This document shows positions 7,383 through 15,670 of a stretch of 64,000 nucleotides of DNA, one piece after another. A program made the translations under genes and the position numbers. Below the pieces are notes generated by a model that was not told where the DNA came from, made no database searches, and saw only the letters and a program-made list of their open reading frames with translations. Source of the stretch: PFJX01 sp044227325 (GTDB lineage: Bacteria > Pseudomonadota > Gammaproteobacteria > Burkholderiales > Thiobacillaceae); NCBI GenBank assembly GCA_044227325.1, contig JBGAFI010000002.1, positions 186,001 to 250,000 of the forward strand. The letters are read 5' to 3'. Within the stretch, counting starts at the first letter, position 1. The number at the start of each line of letters is the position of its first letter.

Positions 7383-10277
7383 TCAATCGCCGCGCAGAAC
7401 CGCGTCCAAGGGGCGCGGCTTCGAGATCGCGTAACCTTGGACGTAATCCACGCCGATTTCCCGCAGAACCTCGACGATGGCCGCCGTCTCCACGAATTCC
7501 GCCACGGTCTCCTTGCCCAGGGTATGGGCGACCCGGTGGATGGCCTCGACGAAAGCCCGATCCGCCGGGTCTTCCAGCATGTCGCGCACGAAAGCGCCGT
7601 CGATCTTCAGGGTGTCCACGGGTAGCGCCTTGAGGTAGGCGAAGGAGGACATGCCGCTGCCGAAATCATCCAGGGCGAAGCGGCAGCCCAGGGATTTCAT
7701 GCCACGCATGAAGGCCACGGCCCGGGAAAGCTGGGAAACCGCGGCGGTTTCCGTGATTTCGAAGGTCAGATGGGTGGGGTCCACGCCGGTCTGGGTCATC
7801 ACGGCACGCAGGCACTCGGCGGTATGTTCGTCGCGGAAGCACAGGCCGGACAGATTGATGGTGAGGTGGACATCCCGGGCGGCGGGAATGCGCGCCAGCG
7901 TTTCCAAGGCGTGTTCGACCACCCAGCGGTCCACCGCGGGCATCAGGCCGTAGCGTTCGGCGGCGGGGATGAATACTCCGGGCGGGATCAGGAGGCCGTG
8001 CTCGTCCAGCATGCGCACCAGCACCTCGTAGTGGCGGCCGGTGGGCGCGCCGGCGGTCAGGGGCAGGATTTCCTGGGCGTACAGCACGAAGCGGCCGTTC
8101 TCCAGCGCGGAGCGGATGCCGGAGGCCATGTGCATTTCCTGGTGGCGCGTGGCGCTTTCCCGGTTGGCCGGGGAGTAGACGTGCACCTGGTTGCGTCCGG
8201 CGTCCTTCGCGGCGTAGCAGGCCACATCCGCGGCGGACATGGCCTCGGCAAGGGAGACCGTCTCCGGGCCGACCATGGCCAGGCCGATGGAGACGCCGAC
8301 CTCGAAGGTCTTGCCACCCCAGGCGAAGCGGAATTCGCTGACGGTTTCGCGCAGTTTCTCGGCGATGGCCAGGGCGTTTTCCAACGGGCAGTTTTCCAGC
8401 AGGGCGCCGAATTCGTCGCCACCCAGACGGCCCAGGGTGTCGTTGCGCCGCATGTGCTCGGCGAGCAGGAAGGCGAGCTGTTTCAGGAGTTCGTCGCCGG
8501 CCAGATGCCCGCTGGTGTCGTTGACGATCTTGAAGTTGTCCAGGTCCATGTAGAGCAGGGCATGCTGGCTGCCGGAAGCGCGCGCCTGCGTGGTCAGCAG
8601 CTCCAGGCGCCGCTCGAATTCCTGGCGCGAGGCCAGGCCGGTCAGCTTGTCGTGGGCCACCTGCCAGCTCATCTGGCGGGCGAGTTCCCGGTTCGCGGTG
8701 ACGTCGTGGAACACCATGACCACGCCGACCATGTCGCCCTCCTTGTCGCGGATGGGCGCGGCGGAATCGTCGATGGCCAGTTCGTGGCCGTCCCGGGTGA
8801 TCAGCAGGGTATGGTTGGCGAGGCCGACAACCTGGCCTTCCTCGCGGCAGCGCGCCACCGGGTTGGCGGCGGGCTCGCGGGTTTCCTCGCTGAGCAGCAC
8901 GATCACGCTTTCGACCGGCAGTCCGAGGGCATCCTCCTGGCGCCAGCCGGTCAGCTTCTCCGCGATGCTGTTCATGAAGGTGACATTGCCCTCGGCATCC
9001 GTGGTCAGCACGGCGTCGCCGATGGAGGACAGCGTGACCTGGGCGCGCTCCTTCGCTTCGAACAGTTGCGCTTCCATGGCTTTCTGTTCGGTGATGTCGG
9101 TGTTCACGCCGACCAGGCGCGTGGCGCGGCCCGACGCGTCCCGCACGGCGCGGCCGCGGCTCATGATCCAGTGCCAGCCCTCGAGCTTGTGGTAGGCCCG
9201 GAAGGTGGCCTCGAAACGCGGCGTGGTCCCGGCGATATGGTTGCGCAAGGCGTCGTCGACGATGTGGCGATCATCGGGATGGACGATGCCGTGCCACGCG
9301 GTCAGATTGGCGGGCAGCTCATCCGGCTCGTAGCCCAGCATTTCCGCCGTGCGCGCCGTGTGGAAGGTCTTCCCGCTGGTGAGATCCATGTCCCAGACGC
9401 CGTCGTTCGCGCCCTGGAACGCGAGATTGAAGCGCTCCTCGCTGTTGTGCAGCGCGTGGATCAGGCCTTCCCGCTCGCGCACGCGCCGGCCCTGCTGCCA
9501 GCCCGCCCAGCCGATGCCCGTCAGGCCCAGCAGCCAGATGCCGAGGTGGCTCAGGCCCATGCTCCATTCCGCCCGCGCCAGACTGTTCAGGAATGGCGTC
9601 ATGGGCAGGTTGACGCCGGTCGCGCCGCGCATGTCCCCCAGCTTGTAGCCCAGGATGGCATGGCATTTTTCGCAACCCGGCTCCATGTACATCGCATGCA
9701 GGTAGCGCAGATAGGGCTTGCCGTCCATGTCGGCGATGGCCATGACCTCAACCTTCTCGCCGCGCGCGAACGCCTCCAGCTGCGCCCTTTCCCAGGCATC
9801 CGGCGCGTTGGCCGGATTGAGTTGCTTGAGACCGGTGATGCGGCCGCGCACGCCGTATTCGGCGGAGTAGGTGTCCATCATCTGGCGCAGCATGGAAGCC
9901 GGGTTGAGCAGGGTCAGCGCCAGGCCGTCGGTCGTGGTCACGTCCCGCCCGGGCACGTGGGCGAGCCAGGGAACGGATTTTTGGGTTTTCGTGATGGGGA
10001 CATACACGCCGCCGTGGCTGTTGCCCCAGCGCCGGAAAGTGATGTCCTTGTTGTAATTGGCGCGGGCTTCCGCGAAGGCCTGCTCCATGATCTGCCGATT
10101 TTCCTGATGGATGTTCCAGGCCAGCGAACCGCCCACCGCCAGGGTCCAGGCCAGTGCGGTCAGCCAGGCCAGGCGTGTGTTCGCGCTGGGGAAATCATGG
10201 CGGAAAGCGCCGGCTTGGCTTGTGGGCACAATATTCGCCGCATTCCCCTCATCGGGGAGCGCCTCGGGAGTTTTCAC
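7383..10277 (-). CDS. c-haem-sensing PAS-PAS-GGDEF-EAL c-di-GMP protein
   Basis: A protein of about 964 residues. A membrane helix (residues 35-57) precedes a periplasmic Tll0287-like (DUF3365) domain carrying the c-type haem motif CEKCH (202-206). A second helix (about 240-262) leads to two PAS domains, a GGDEF domain (RLGGDEFG, with a product-inhibition RxxD, RRND, five residues upstream) and an EAL domain with EVL in place of EAL but with DDFGSG, KIDGAF and YVQGY retained. It should make, and perhaps degrade, c-di-GMP in response to redox or a haem ligand. I chose the GTG at 10277 because GAGG lies seven bases before it and the helix follows soon after; an in-frame TTG at 10430 has no ribosome-binding site. 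Confidence 0.85.
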   Translation of the reverse strand: MKTPEALPDEGNAANIVPTSQAGAFRHDFPSANTRLAWLTALAWTLAVGGSLAWNIHQENRQIMEQAFAEARANYNKDITFRRWGNSHGGVYVPITKTQKSVPWLAHVPGRDVTTTDGLALTLLNPASMLRQMMDTYSAEYGVRGRITGLKQLNPANAPDAWERAQLEAFARGEKVEVMAIADMDGKPYLRYLHAMYMEPGCEKCHAILGYKLGDMRGATGVNLPMTPFLNSLARAEWSMGLSHLGIWLLGLTGIGWAGWQQGRRVREREGLIHALHNSEERFNLAFQGANDGVWDMDLTSGKTFHTARTAEMLGYEPDELPANLTAWHGIVHPDDRHIVDDALRNHIAGTTPRFEATFRAYHKLEGWHWIMSRGRAVRDASGRATRLVGVNTDITEQKAMEAQLFEAKERAQVTLSSIGDAVLTTDAEGNVTFMNSIAEKLTGWRQEDALGLPVESVIVLLSEETREPAANPVARCREEGQVVGLANHTLLITRDGHELAIDDSAAPIRDKEGDMVGVVMVFHDVTANRELARQMSWQVAHDKLTGLASRQEFERRLELLTTQARASGSQHALLYMDLDNFKIVNDTSGHLAGDELLKQLAFLLAEHMRRNDTLGRLGGDEFGALLENCPLENALAIAEKLRETVSEFRFAWGGKTFEVGVSIGLAMVGPETVSLAEAMSAADVACYAAKDAGRNQVHVYSPANRESATRHQEMHMASGIRSALENGRFVLYAQEILPLTAGAPTGRHYEVLVRMLDEHGLLIPPGVFIPAAERYGLMPAVDRWVVEHALETLARIPAARDVHLTINLSGLCFRDEHTAECLRAVMTQTGVDPTHLTFEITETAAVSQLSRAVAFMRGMKSLGCRFALDDFGSGMSSFAYLKALPVDTLKIDGAFVRDMLEDPADRAFVEAIHRVAHTLGKETVAEFVETAAIVEVLREIGVDYVQGYAISKPRPLDAVLRGD

Positions 10278-10563
10278 TTCGCTACCTCGGACTCTTGCCT
10301 TGCCGTTAGCACCGTCCGTTTCCGTCGGCGACGTTTGCGGTTGGAAACCGCCGCGATTTGTTCGCCACCACCTCTCTTCGTGCTTAGTCTTAGTTGTTAT
10401 CGGGACCGCGCATTCGCGGGTCCGCGCCAAATATTAGCCGCTCCGGATGCACCTCGCCAGTTGCCGCCGGCGGCAACGCCGCCAGGCCGTCCCGCCGAGG
10501 CGCGCGGGCCACATCCCCGCCCGCGCCCCGTTCCGCGCGAGGCGCCGCCCCGCTGGCACCGGC
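10278..10563 (-). other. Intergenic leader between glgA and the GGDEF/EAL gene
   Basis: This stretch of about 285 bases has no convincing gene. It holds a perfect 18-bp palindrome GTTGCCGCCGGCGGCAAC (10460-10477), just downstream of glgA, and a second GC hairpin at 10402-10423. An AT-rich TAATATT on the minus strand near 10432-10438 could be a -10 element for the GGDEF/EAL gene, which would give it a long leader of about 150 bases. Confidence 0.4.
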
Positions 10564-11982
10564 TCAGCCGGCCAACTCCCGGTACAGCGCGGCGTAGGCC
10601 CTGGCGCTGTTCTCCCAACTGAAGTCCTTGTGCATGCCCGCGAGCAACATCTTTTTCCAGGCCGCCTTGTCCGCGAAAAGATCCATGGCCCTTTCCACGG
10701 CCAGCCAGAGGGCGTGGGGCGTGGGTTCCTGGAACACGAAACCGGTGACGTCATCCTCCACCGTGTCGCGCAATCCGCCCGTGGCGTGGACGATGGGCGG
10801 CGTGCCGTAACGCAGGCTGTACATCTGGTTGAGGCCGCAGGGCTCGAAGCGGGACGGCATCAGGAAACAGTCCGCGCCCGCCTCGATGCGGTGGGAGAGC
10901 CCCTCGTCGTAGCCGATGAAGCAGGCGACCTTGCCGGCATGGCTCGCGGCGGTGTCGCGCACCGCCTGTTCGATGGCCTTGTCGCCGGTGCCCAGCATGA
11001 CCAGTTGTCCGCCCCTGTGGACGATGCCGTCGGCGATGGCGAGCACCAGATCCAGCCCCTTCTGGTGCGTCATGCGCGCGATCAGGCCGAACAGCGGCGC
11101 GTCGGCGTCCTGCTCCAGGCCCATCTCCTCCTGCAATTTCTGCTTGCAGCGCTTCTTGCCGGCGGGCGCCCGCGCGGAATATTCGCCGGGAAGGTGCAGG
11201 TCGGAGGAGGGATTCCACTCGCCGGTATCGATGCCGTTCAGGATGCCGCGCAGATCGGCCTTGCGGGTGGCCAGCAGGCCCTGCATGCCCATGCCCAAGG
11301 GCGCGTGCTGGATTTCCTCCGCGTAGGTGGGCGAGACCGTGGTGATCCGGTCGGCGTAATACAGGCCCGCCTTCAGGAAGGCGATGTTGCCGTAGTACTC
11401 CACGCCTTCGATGGCGAAGCTCTCGGCCGGCAAGCCCAGTTGCGCCATGGCGGAGGGCGGAAAGATGCCCTGGTAGGCCAGGTTGTGCACGGTCATCACG
11501 CTGGGGACGGGGCGGCCGAGGAAATTCGAATAGGCCGGCGCCAGGCCGGTCTGCCAGTCGTTGCAATGCAGGATGTCGGGATGCCAGTCCAGCGGGGAGC
11601 CGGGAAAGGCCATGCGCGCGGCGGCCTGGCTCAACACGGCGAAGCGCAAGGCGTTGTCGGCGAAATCCTGGCCGCCGGCATCCTGGTAGGGACCACCCGG
11701 CCTGGCATAGGCCTGGGGCGCGTCGAGGACGTAGAGAGGCGTGTCGGAGCCGGGCAGGGTGCCGAGCAGCAGGCGGGCTTCCATGCCGCCAGGCAAGCCG
11801 GAGAAGCGGGCCACGACGACGGCCGTTCCCAGTTTTTCCAGAACGGCCGGATAGCCGGGCATGAGCACCCGGCAATCCAGGCCGAGTTCGCCCAGGGCGG
11901 GCGGCAACGCACCGGAGACGTCGGCCAGACCGCCGGTCTTGACCAGGGGCGCGGCTTCGGAAGTGGCATACAGGATTTTCAT
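10564..11982 (-). CDS. glgA: Glycogen synthase (ADP-glucose type)
   Basis: A 472-residue GT5 glycogen synthase that transfers glucose from ADP-glucose to the growing alpha-1,4-glucan. The N-terminal ADP-glucose loop KTGGLADVSGALP (residues 15-27), the HCNDWQTGL segment, and the C-terminal SRFEPCGLNQMYSLRYGT nucleotide-binding region are all intact, and the length is normal. No other glycogen gene (glgB, glgC, glgX) is adjacent. It starts at an ATG at 11982 and diverges from the Aer-like chemoreceptor across a 95-base A/T-rich region. The next gene in the same direction is the GGDEF/EAL protein, across a hairpin-rich gap. Confidence 0.95.
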   Translation of the reverse strand: MKILYATSEAAPLVKTGGLADVSGALPPALGELGLDCRVLMPGYPAVLEKLGTAVVVARFSGLPGGMEARLLLGTLPGSDTPLYVLDAPQAYARPGGPYQDAGGQDFADNALRFAVLSQAAARMAFPGSPLDWHPDILHCNDWQTGLAPAYSNFLGRPVPSVMTVHNLAYQGIFPPSAMAQLGLPAESFAIEGVEYYGNIAFLKAGLYYADRITTVSPTYAEEIQHAPLGMGMQGLLATRKADLRGILNGIDTGEWNPSSDLHLPGEYSARAPAGKKRCKQKLQEEMGLEQDADAPLFGLIARMTHQKGLDLVLAIADGIVHRGGQLVMLGTGDKAIEQAVRDTAASHAGKVACFIGYDEGLSHRIEAGADCFLMPSRFEPCGLNQMYSLRYGTPPIVHATGGLRDTVEDDVTGFVFQEPTPHALWLAVERAMDLFADKAAWKKMLLAGMHKDFSWENSARAYAALYRELAG

Positions 11983-12004
11983 GAGAGGGTGTCTCTATCG
12001 CTTT

Positions 12005-12030
12005 TCAGAAAAATAAAAAAATACCGATAA
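12005..12030 (+). promoter_or_regulatory. Candidate sigma-28 (FliA) promoter of the Aer-like gene
   Basis: The -10 element ACCGATAA (12023-12030) matches seven of eight bases of the FliA consensus GCCGATAA. The -35 region at 12005 onward (TCAGAAAA) is a weaker match. It lies 47 bases before the chemoreceptor start, and chemoreceptor genes are usual FliA targets. Confidence 0.45.
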
Positions 12031-12077
12031 ACGTACCAGGCAAGCCCGCCAACCCGACAACTGCAAGGTGTCCATCC

Positions 12078-13748
12078 ATGCGCGACAACCAACCCGTCAC
12101 ATCGAGGGAATGTTCGATTCCGGATGATGCGGCCATCGTCAGCCGAACCGACGCCAAAGGGCTGATCACCTTCATCAACGACGATTTTCTCAGCTTCGCC
12201 GGCTTCACGCGCGAAGAGCTGATCGGCCAGCCCCACAACATTGTGCGCCACCCGGACATGCCTTCAGAAGCCTTCCGCGATCTGTGGGAGACGCTGCAGG
12301 CCGGGCGGGCCTGGACGGGCGTGCTGAAGAACCGTTGCAGGGATGGCGGCTTCTACTGGGTCAAGGCGACGGCGACGCCGACGCCGGACGGCGGTTACAT
12401 GTCGGTGCGGGTCAAACCGAGCAAGGCGGAGATCGAAGCCGCCGATGCGCTCTACCGCGCCATGCGCGGCGGCGCGAACCTGCGCATGGAGGGCGGCAGG
12501 GTGGTGCCGAAAGGTCTCGCGGCCGTGTTGCGTTGGCTCCAGGACAGGAAGCTGAGCACCAAGCTTTGGATCTCCACCTGGGCTTCCATGGTCGGCATCC
12601 TGCTCGCCGTGGGTCTGGGGTGGGCCGGCCTGGAGGCGGCGGAGGCCCGCTTGTCCGACGGCGGTGGCGACCTGCTCGCGGGGTACCGCTGGGCCCTGGG
12701 CGCGGTGGCCGTGTTCGTGCTGGCGGTCTGGCCCGTGGTGGCCTTCTGGGTGATCAGGTCCTTCAGCCGGCCCTTGCGCCAAGCCATCGAAGCCGCTCAT
12801 GCCATCGCCGCGTTCGACCTCTCCAAGCCGGTTCCCCTGGCGGGCAAGGACGAGGTGGGGGAGATGCTCGAGCAGTTCGCGACCATGCGCAACAACCTGC
12901 AGGAAGGCGCGGCGATGATCAAGCAGAACACCCGGCGTCTGGATTCGGTGGTGCGCAACATGACGGAAGCCAGCAAGAGCGCCTCGCGGGTCGCGGAAAA
13001 CCAAACGGAATCGGCGTCGGCCATGGCCGCCTCGGTGGAGGAATTGTCCGTTTCCATCGACCAGGTGGGCGATCACGCGGTCGAGGCGAGCAGCGTCTCC
13101 CAGGAGTCGGGCGCGGCGTCCCGGGAGGGCGCCAAGGTGGTGCACGAGACGGCGAACGAGATCGGCCATATCGCCGAGGCGGTACACGGTTCCGCCGCCA
13201 CCATCCGGGAACTGGAAACCTACACGGCGGAGATTTCCTCCATCGTCGATGTCATCAAGGAGATCGCCGACCAGACCAACCTGCTGGCCCTCAACGCCGC
13301 CATCGAGGCGGCCCGGGCCGGCGAGCAGGGGCGCGGCTTCGCGGTGGTGGCGGACGAGGTGCGCAAATTGGCGGAGCGGACCGCCAATTCCACCCAGCAG
13401 ATCACCGGGATGATCGCCAAGGTGCAGCAGGGCGCGCAGCAGGCGGTGGCGGATATGGAAGCGGGGGTGAAGCGGGTTGCCGATGGCGTGCGCATGGCCC
13501 ATCAGGCGGGGGACTCCGTCGCCGACATCCAGCACAAATCGGAACAGGTGGTGCGGGCCGTGGACGATATCAACATGGCCCTGAAAGAGCAGGGCGCCGC
13601 CGCCCGGGAGATCGCCCAGAATGTGGAAAGGGTGGCGCAGATGACCGAGCAGAGTTCCGCCGCCAGCCGGCAGGTTTCCGGGGTGGCGGCGGAGGTGGCG
13701 GGCCTGACCGGGGAAATCCGGCGGCTGGCCGATCTGTTCAGGATTTAA
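12078..13748 (+). CDS. Aer-like PAS-containing chemoreceptor
   Basis: A 556-residue energy-taxis-type receptor. An N-terminal cytoplasmic PAS domain (about residues 20-115) has GFTREELIGQPHNIVRHPDM, the signature of Aer-type FAD-binding PAS domains. It is followed by a hydrophobic hairpin of two helices (about 165-230), a HAMP-like region and a signalling domain with tip ADQTNLLALNAAIEAARAG. Aer proteins sense the redox state of the electron-transport chain through FAD and steer swimming toward preferred oxygen or redox levels. No periplasmic sensor domain is present, as expected. AAGGTG lies upstream of the ATG, with a sigma-28-like promoter before it. Confidence 0.92.
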   Translation: MRDNQPVTSRECSIPDDAAIVSRTDAKGLITFINDDFLSFAGFTREELIGQPHNIVRHPDMPSEAFRDLWETLQAGRAWTGVLKNRCRDGGFYWVKATATPTPDGGYMSVRVKPSKAEIEAADALYRAMRGGANLRMEGGRVVPKGLAAVLRWLQDRKLSTKLWISTWASMVGILLAVGLGWAGLEAAEARLSDGGGDLLAGYRWALGAVAVFVLAVWPVVAFWVIRSFSRPLRQAIEAAHAIAAFDLSKPVPLAGKDEVGEMLEQFATMRNNLQEGAAMIKQNTRRLDSVVRNMTEASKSASRVAENQTESASAMAASVEELSVSIDQVGDHAVEASSVSQESGAASREGAKVVHETANEIGHIAEAVHGSAATIRELETYTAEISSIVDVIKEIADQTNLLALNAAIEAARAGEQGRGFAVVADEVRKLAERTANSTQQITGMIAKVQQGAQQAVADMEAGVKRVADGVRMAHQAGDSVADIQHKSEQVVRAVDDINMALKEQGAAAREIAQNVERVAQMTEQSSAASRQVSGVAAEVAGLTGEIRRLADLFRI

Positions 13749-13754
13749 AACGGG

Positions 13755-14210
13755 TCAGGGCTTCAGGTAGACGTAGCCTTCCTTGGCCTGGAGCTTGCCG
13801 ATCTCGGCGACGCCGGAAGGCACCACCTGGGCTTCCATGATCACGGCGTCGTCGCTCAGATTGCGGCCCTTCAGGGTGTTGCGGCAGACGTCGAAGATCA
13901 CGCCGCGCTCCTTCAGGCCGGCGACCTGGGGCGCGAAAGCGCCTTTCTCGTCCTTGGCGTCGTTGAGCAGGAAGTCGATGCCCTTGCCGTGGGTGACCAC
14001 GACGATCTTCACGCCGGGGCTGGCATTCAGATGGTTCTCGATGTTGCGCATGGCGACGCGGGCGACGCTGGCGTCGTTGATGTGGTAAACCACTTTTTCC
14101 TGGGCATCCTGGCTGGCTTCGGCGGCCGCCAGAGCGGGAGACGCGACGAGGGTGGCGGGTAGGATCAGGGCTGCGCTCAACAGCGCGGCCAGCAGGGTGG
14201 TGCGTTTCAT
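13755..14210 (-). CDS. Secreted DsrE/DsrF-family protein
   Basis: A 151-residue precursor with a clear Sec signal peptide (MKRTTLLAALLSAALILP..., cleavage probably after ALA near residue 28) and a DsrE-like fold. The fold shows a first strand KVVYHIND, KIVVVTHGKGIDFLL, and the strand/turn VIFDVCRNTLKGRN with Cys109 where many DsrE-family proteins have their persulfide Cys. DsrE relatives carry or transfer sulfur; exported single-domain members are poorly understood. The ATG at 14210 has GGAGA upstream. It diverges from the ECF sigma operon, has the same promoter sequence, and resembles the periplasmic domain of the anti-sigma factor encoded there, so it is probably a regulon output or a partner of the sensor. 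Confidence 0.88.
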   Translation of the reverse strand: MKRTTLLAALLSAALILPATLVASPALAAAEASQDAQEKVVYHINDASVARVAMRNIENHLNASPGVKIVVVTHGKGIDFLLNDAKDEKGAFAPQVAGLKERGVIFDVCRNTLKGRNLSDDAVIMEAQVVPSGVAEIGKLQAKEGYVYLKP

Positions 14211-14255
14211 GGTCTTCTCCAATAGGGTGAATATTCGTGTGGTACGTGCCACAAA

Positions 14256-14286
14256 GGTAGGACGCCGCGAGAGGGCGATCTATTCC
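14256..14286 (-). promoter_or_regulatory. ECF-type promoter of the secreted DsrE gene
   Basis: On the minus strand: -35 GGAATA (14286-14281), 16-base spacer, -10 CGTCCTACC (14264-14256). It is identical in both boxes and in spacing to the promoter of the sigma operon on the other strand, and mirrored about the same dyad axis (between 14292 and 14293). The leader to the ATG is about 40 bases. Confidence 0.8.
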
Positions 14287-14298
14287 ATCGTCCGGCAT

Positions 14299-14329
14299 GG
14301 AATATTCTGACTACCCGTTCCGTCCTACC
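14299..14329 (+). promoter_or_regulatory. ECF-type promoter of the sigma/anti-sigma operon (autoregulation)
   Basis: -35 GGAATA (14299-14304), 16-base spacer, -10 CGTCCTACC (14321-14329), about 28 bases before the sigma start codon. Its -35 forms the right half of an inverted repeat TATTCCAT-N8-ATGGAATA (14281-14304) whose left half is the -35 of the divergent promoter. GGAA-type -35 and CGTC-type -10 boxes are typical of ECF sigma factors. Confidence 0.8.
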
Positions 14330-14357
14330 CGGCGAGACCCTTGGCGATAGGCATCCC

Positions 14358-14924
14358 ATGCGACAGCTGTTTTCCCTGTTGAATTTTCCCGTCCGGCGCA
14401 AGCTGGAAGCGCTGCGCCCGCGACTGTTCCGGCTCGCCTACGCTTGGTGCCACGATGCCGCCCTGGCCGACGATCTGGTGCAGGACTGTCTGGCCAAGGC
14501 CCTGGTGCGCAGTGAACAATTGCGCGACGAGCAGGCCCTGGAAAGCTGGCTGTTCTCGATCCTGAACAACTGCTGGCGCGACCACCTGCGCGCGCGCCGC
14601 GACTTCGTCGACGTGGCGGAATTGGACGAGATCATCGTCTCCGACGCGGCCGGCCCCGAGCAACATTACGCCAGCCGCCAGACCATCCAGCGGGTGCGGC
14701 ATGCGATCGCCCGCCTGCCCCTGGGCCAGCGCCAGGTCATCACCCTGGTGGACATCGAGGAATGCGCCTACGCGGACGTGGCGCGCATTCTCAATGTGCC
14801 GGTGGGCACGGTGATGAGCCGGCTTTCGCGCGCCCGGCAGGCGCTCAAGCAAAATCTCATTGCGGAACAGGCGGACGCCGAGCGGACCGCCCGCGACCGC
14901 CCGACAATAAGGAGGGTGAAATGA
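14358..14924 (+). CDS. ECF-type RNA polymerase sigma factor
   Basis: A 188-residue sigma-70 family protein with regions 2 and 4 only. Region 2 contains FRLAYAWCHDAALADDLVQD and SWLFSILNNCWRDHLRARRD; region 4 contains LPLGQRQVITLVDIEECAYA followed by the recognition helix VPVGTVMSRLSRARQALK. It would direct RNA polymerase to the GGAAT/CGTCCT promoters described here. Its last codons overlap the anti-sigma start by four bases (ATGA), with GGAGG inside its 3' end serving the downstream gene. The ribosome-binding site before its own ATG is weak. The regulon is inferred from the promoter pattern. Confidence 0.95.
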   Translation: MRQLFSLLNFPVRRKLEALRPRLFRLAYAWCHDAALADDLVQDCLAKALVRSEQLRDEQALESWLFSILNNCWRDHLRARRDFVDVAELDEIIVSDAAGPEQHYASRQTIQRVRHAIARLPLGQRQVITLVDIEECAYADVARILNVPVGTVMSRLSRARQALKQNLIAEQADAERTARDRPTIRRVK

Positions 14925-15661
14925 AATCAGACGAAGAGAATGAAAGACTGACGCCGGAATACCTCAATGCCTTCGTGGATGGTGAATTCGCGGCGGACGA
15001 GCGCGCCCGGGTCATGGCGCTGCTGGAATCCGATCCTGAGTTCAAGATGCGCGCCTGCGAAGTGCGCACACTCAAGGAAATGGTGAAAGGGGCCTATGCC
15101 GAGGCGCCCGCGCCCCGGGCCAGGCCGGATTCGGGCCGCCTGCATCTCGGCTTGAAACAGGCGGTCGCCGCCGCCCTGCTGCTGGCGCTGGGCCTGGGTG
15201 GAGGCTGGCTGGCGCGGGATCGGAGCGTCGGCCAGGCGCCGGTCTACGATCGCCTGCCCGGGCTGCCGTCCGGCTACCAGGCCATCTCCCTGCGCGACGA
15301 GGTGGATCCGGACAAGATCATCCTGCATCTGGATTCCGGCGAGCCAGGCCGTCTCGCCGCCGTGCTGGATCTGGCCGAGAAGCTGCTCGCGGAAAACGGC
15401 GCCTCGGCGCGGGTGGAGATCGTCGCCAACAGTTACGGCCTCGATTTGCTGCGCGCCGATGTGACGCCCCTGGCCGAACGCATCGCCACCCTGGCCAAAC
15501 GCCATGCCAACCTCAGCTTCATCGCCTGCGGCCAGACCGTCGCGCGTCTGACGCGGGAGGGCGTGCGCGTGGAGTTGCTGCCGGATGCCCACACCGCCAC
15601 CTCCGCCATCAACGAGATCATGACGCGCATGGGGCAGGGCTGGGTGTATGTGAAAGTTTGA
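14921..15661 (+). CDS. Transmembrane anti-sigma factor with periplasmic DsrE-like domain
   Basis: A 246-residue protein. Residues 1-65 look like an anti-sigma domain (LTPEYLNAFVDGEF, then an acidic helix) but lack the HxxxCxxC zinc motif; only Cys46 is present. One membrane helix lies at about 80-97. Residues 130-246 align with the secreted DsrE-family protein encoded divergently: KIILHLD/KVVYHIN, VEIVANSYGLDLL/KIVVVTHGKGIDFL, LSFIACGQT/VIFDVCRNT and GQGWVYVKV/KEGYVYLKP. Cys203 sits opposite Cys109 of that protein. I infer that the domain senses a periplasmic sulfur signal and releases the sigma factor. The ATG overlaps the sigma stop by four bases and has AAGGAGG upstream. Confidence 0.85.
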   Translation: MKSDEENERLTPEYLNAFVDGEFAADERARVMALLESDPEFKMRACEVRTLKEMVKGAYAEAPAPRARPDSGRLHLGLKQAVAAALLLALGLGGGWLARDRSVGQAPVYDRLPGLPSGYQAISLRDEVDPDKIILHLDSGEPGRLAAVLDLAEKLLAENGASARVEIVANSYGLDLLRADVTPLAERIATLAKRHANLSFIACGQTVARLTREGVRVELLPDAHTATSAINEIMTRMGQGWVYVKV

Positions 15662-15670
15662 CTAAAACGC

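Noticed and set aside
10278..10430. Possible c-di-GMP (GEMM-I) riboswitch before the GGDEF/EAL gene, with GGCAA and GGTAGC fragments
   Set aside because: Only short fragments resemble the consensus; the required GGACGCAAAGCC-type receptor and the two-helix layout could not be found, and the GGTAGC is part of the ribosome-binding region.
7770..10622. Long open frame (about 950 codons) on the plus strand opposite the haem-sensing GGDEF/EAL gene
   Set aside because: Same codon-bias artefact; the minus strand encodes an intact multidomain protein.
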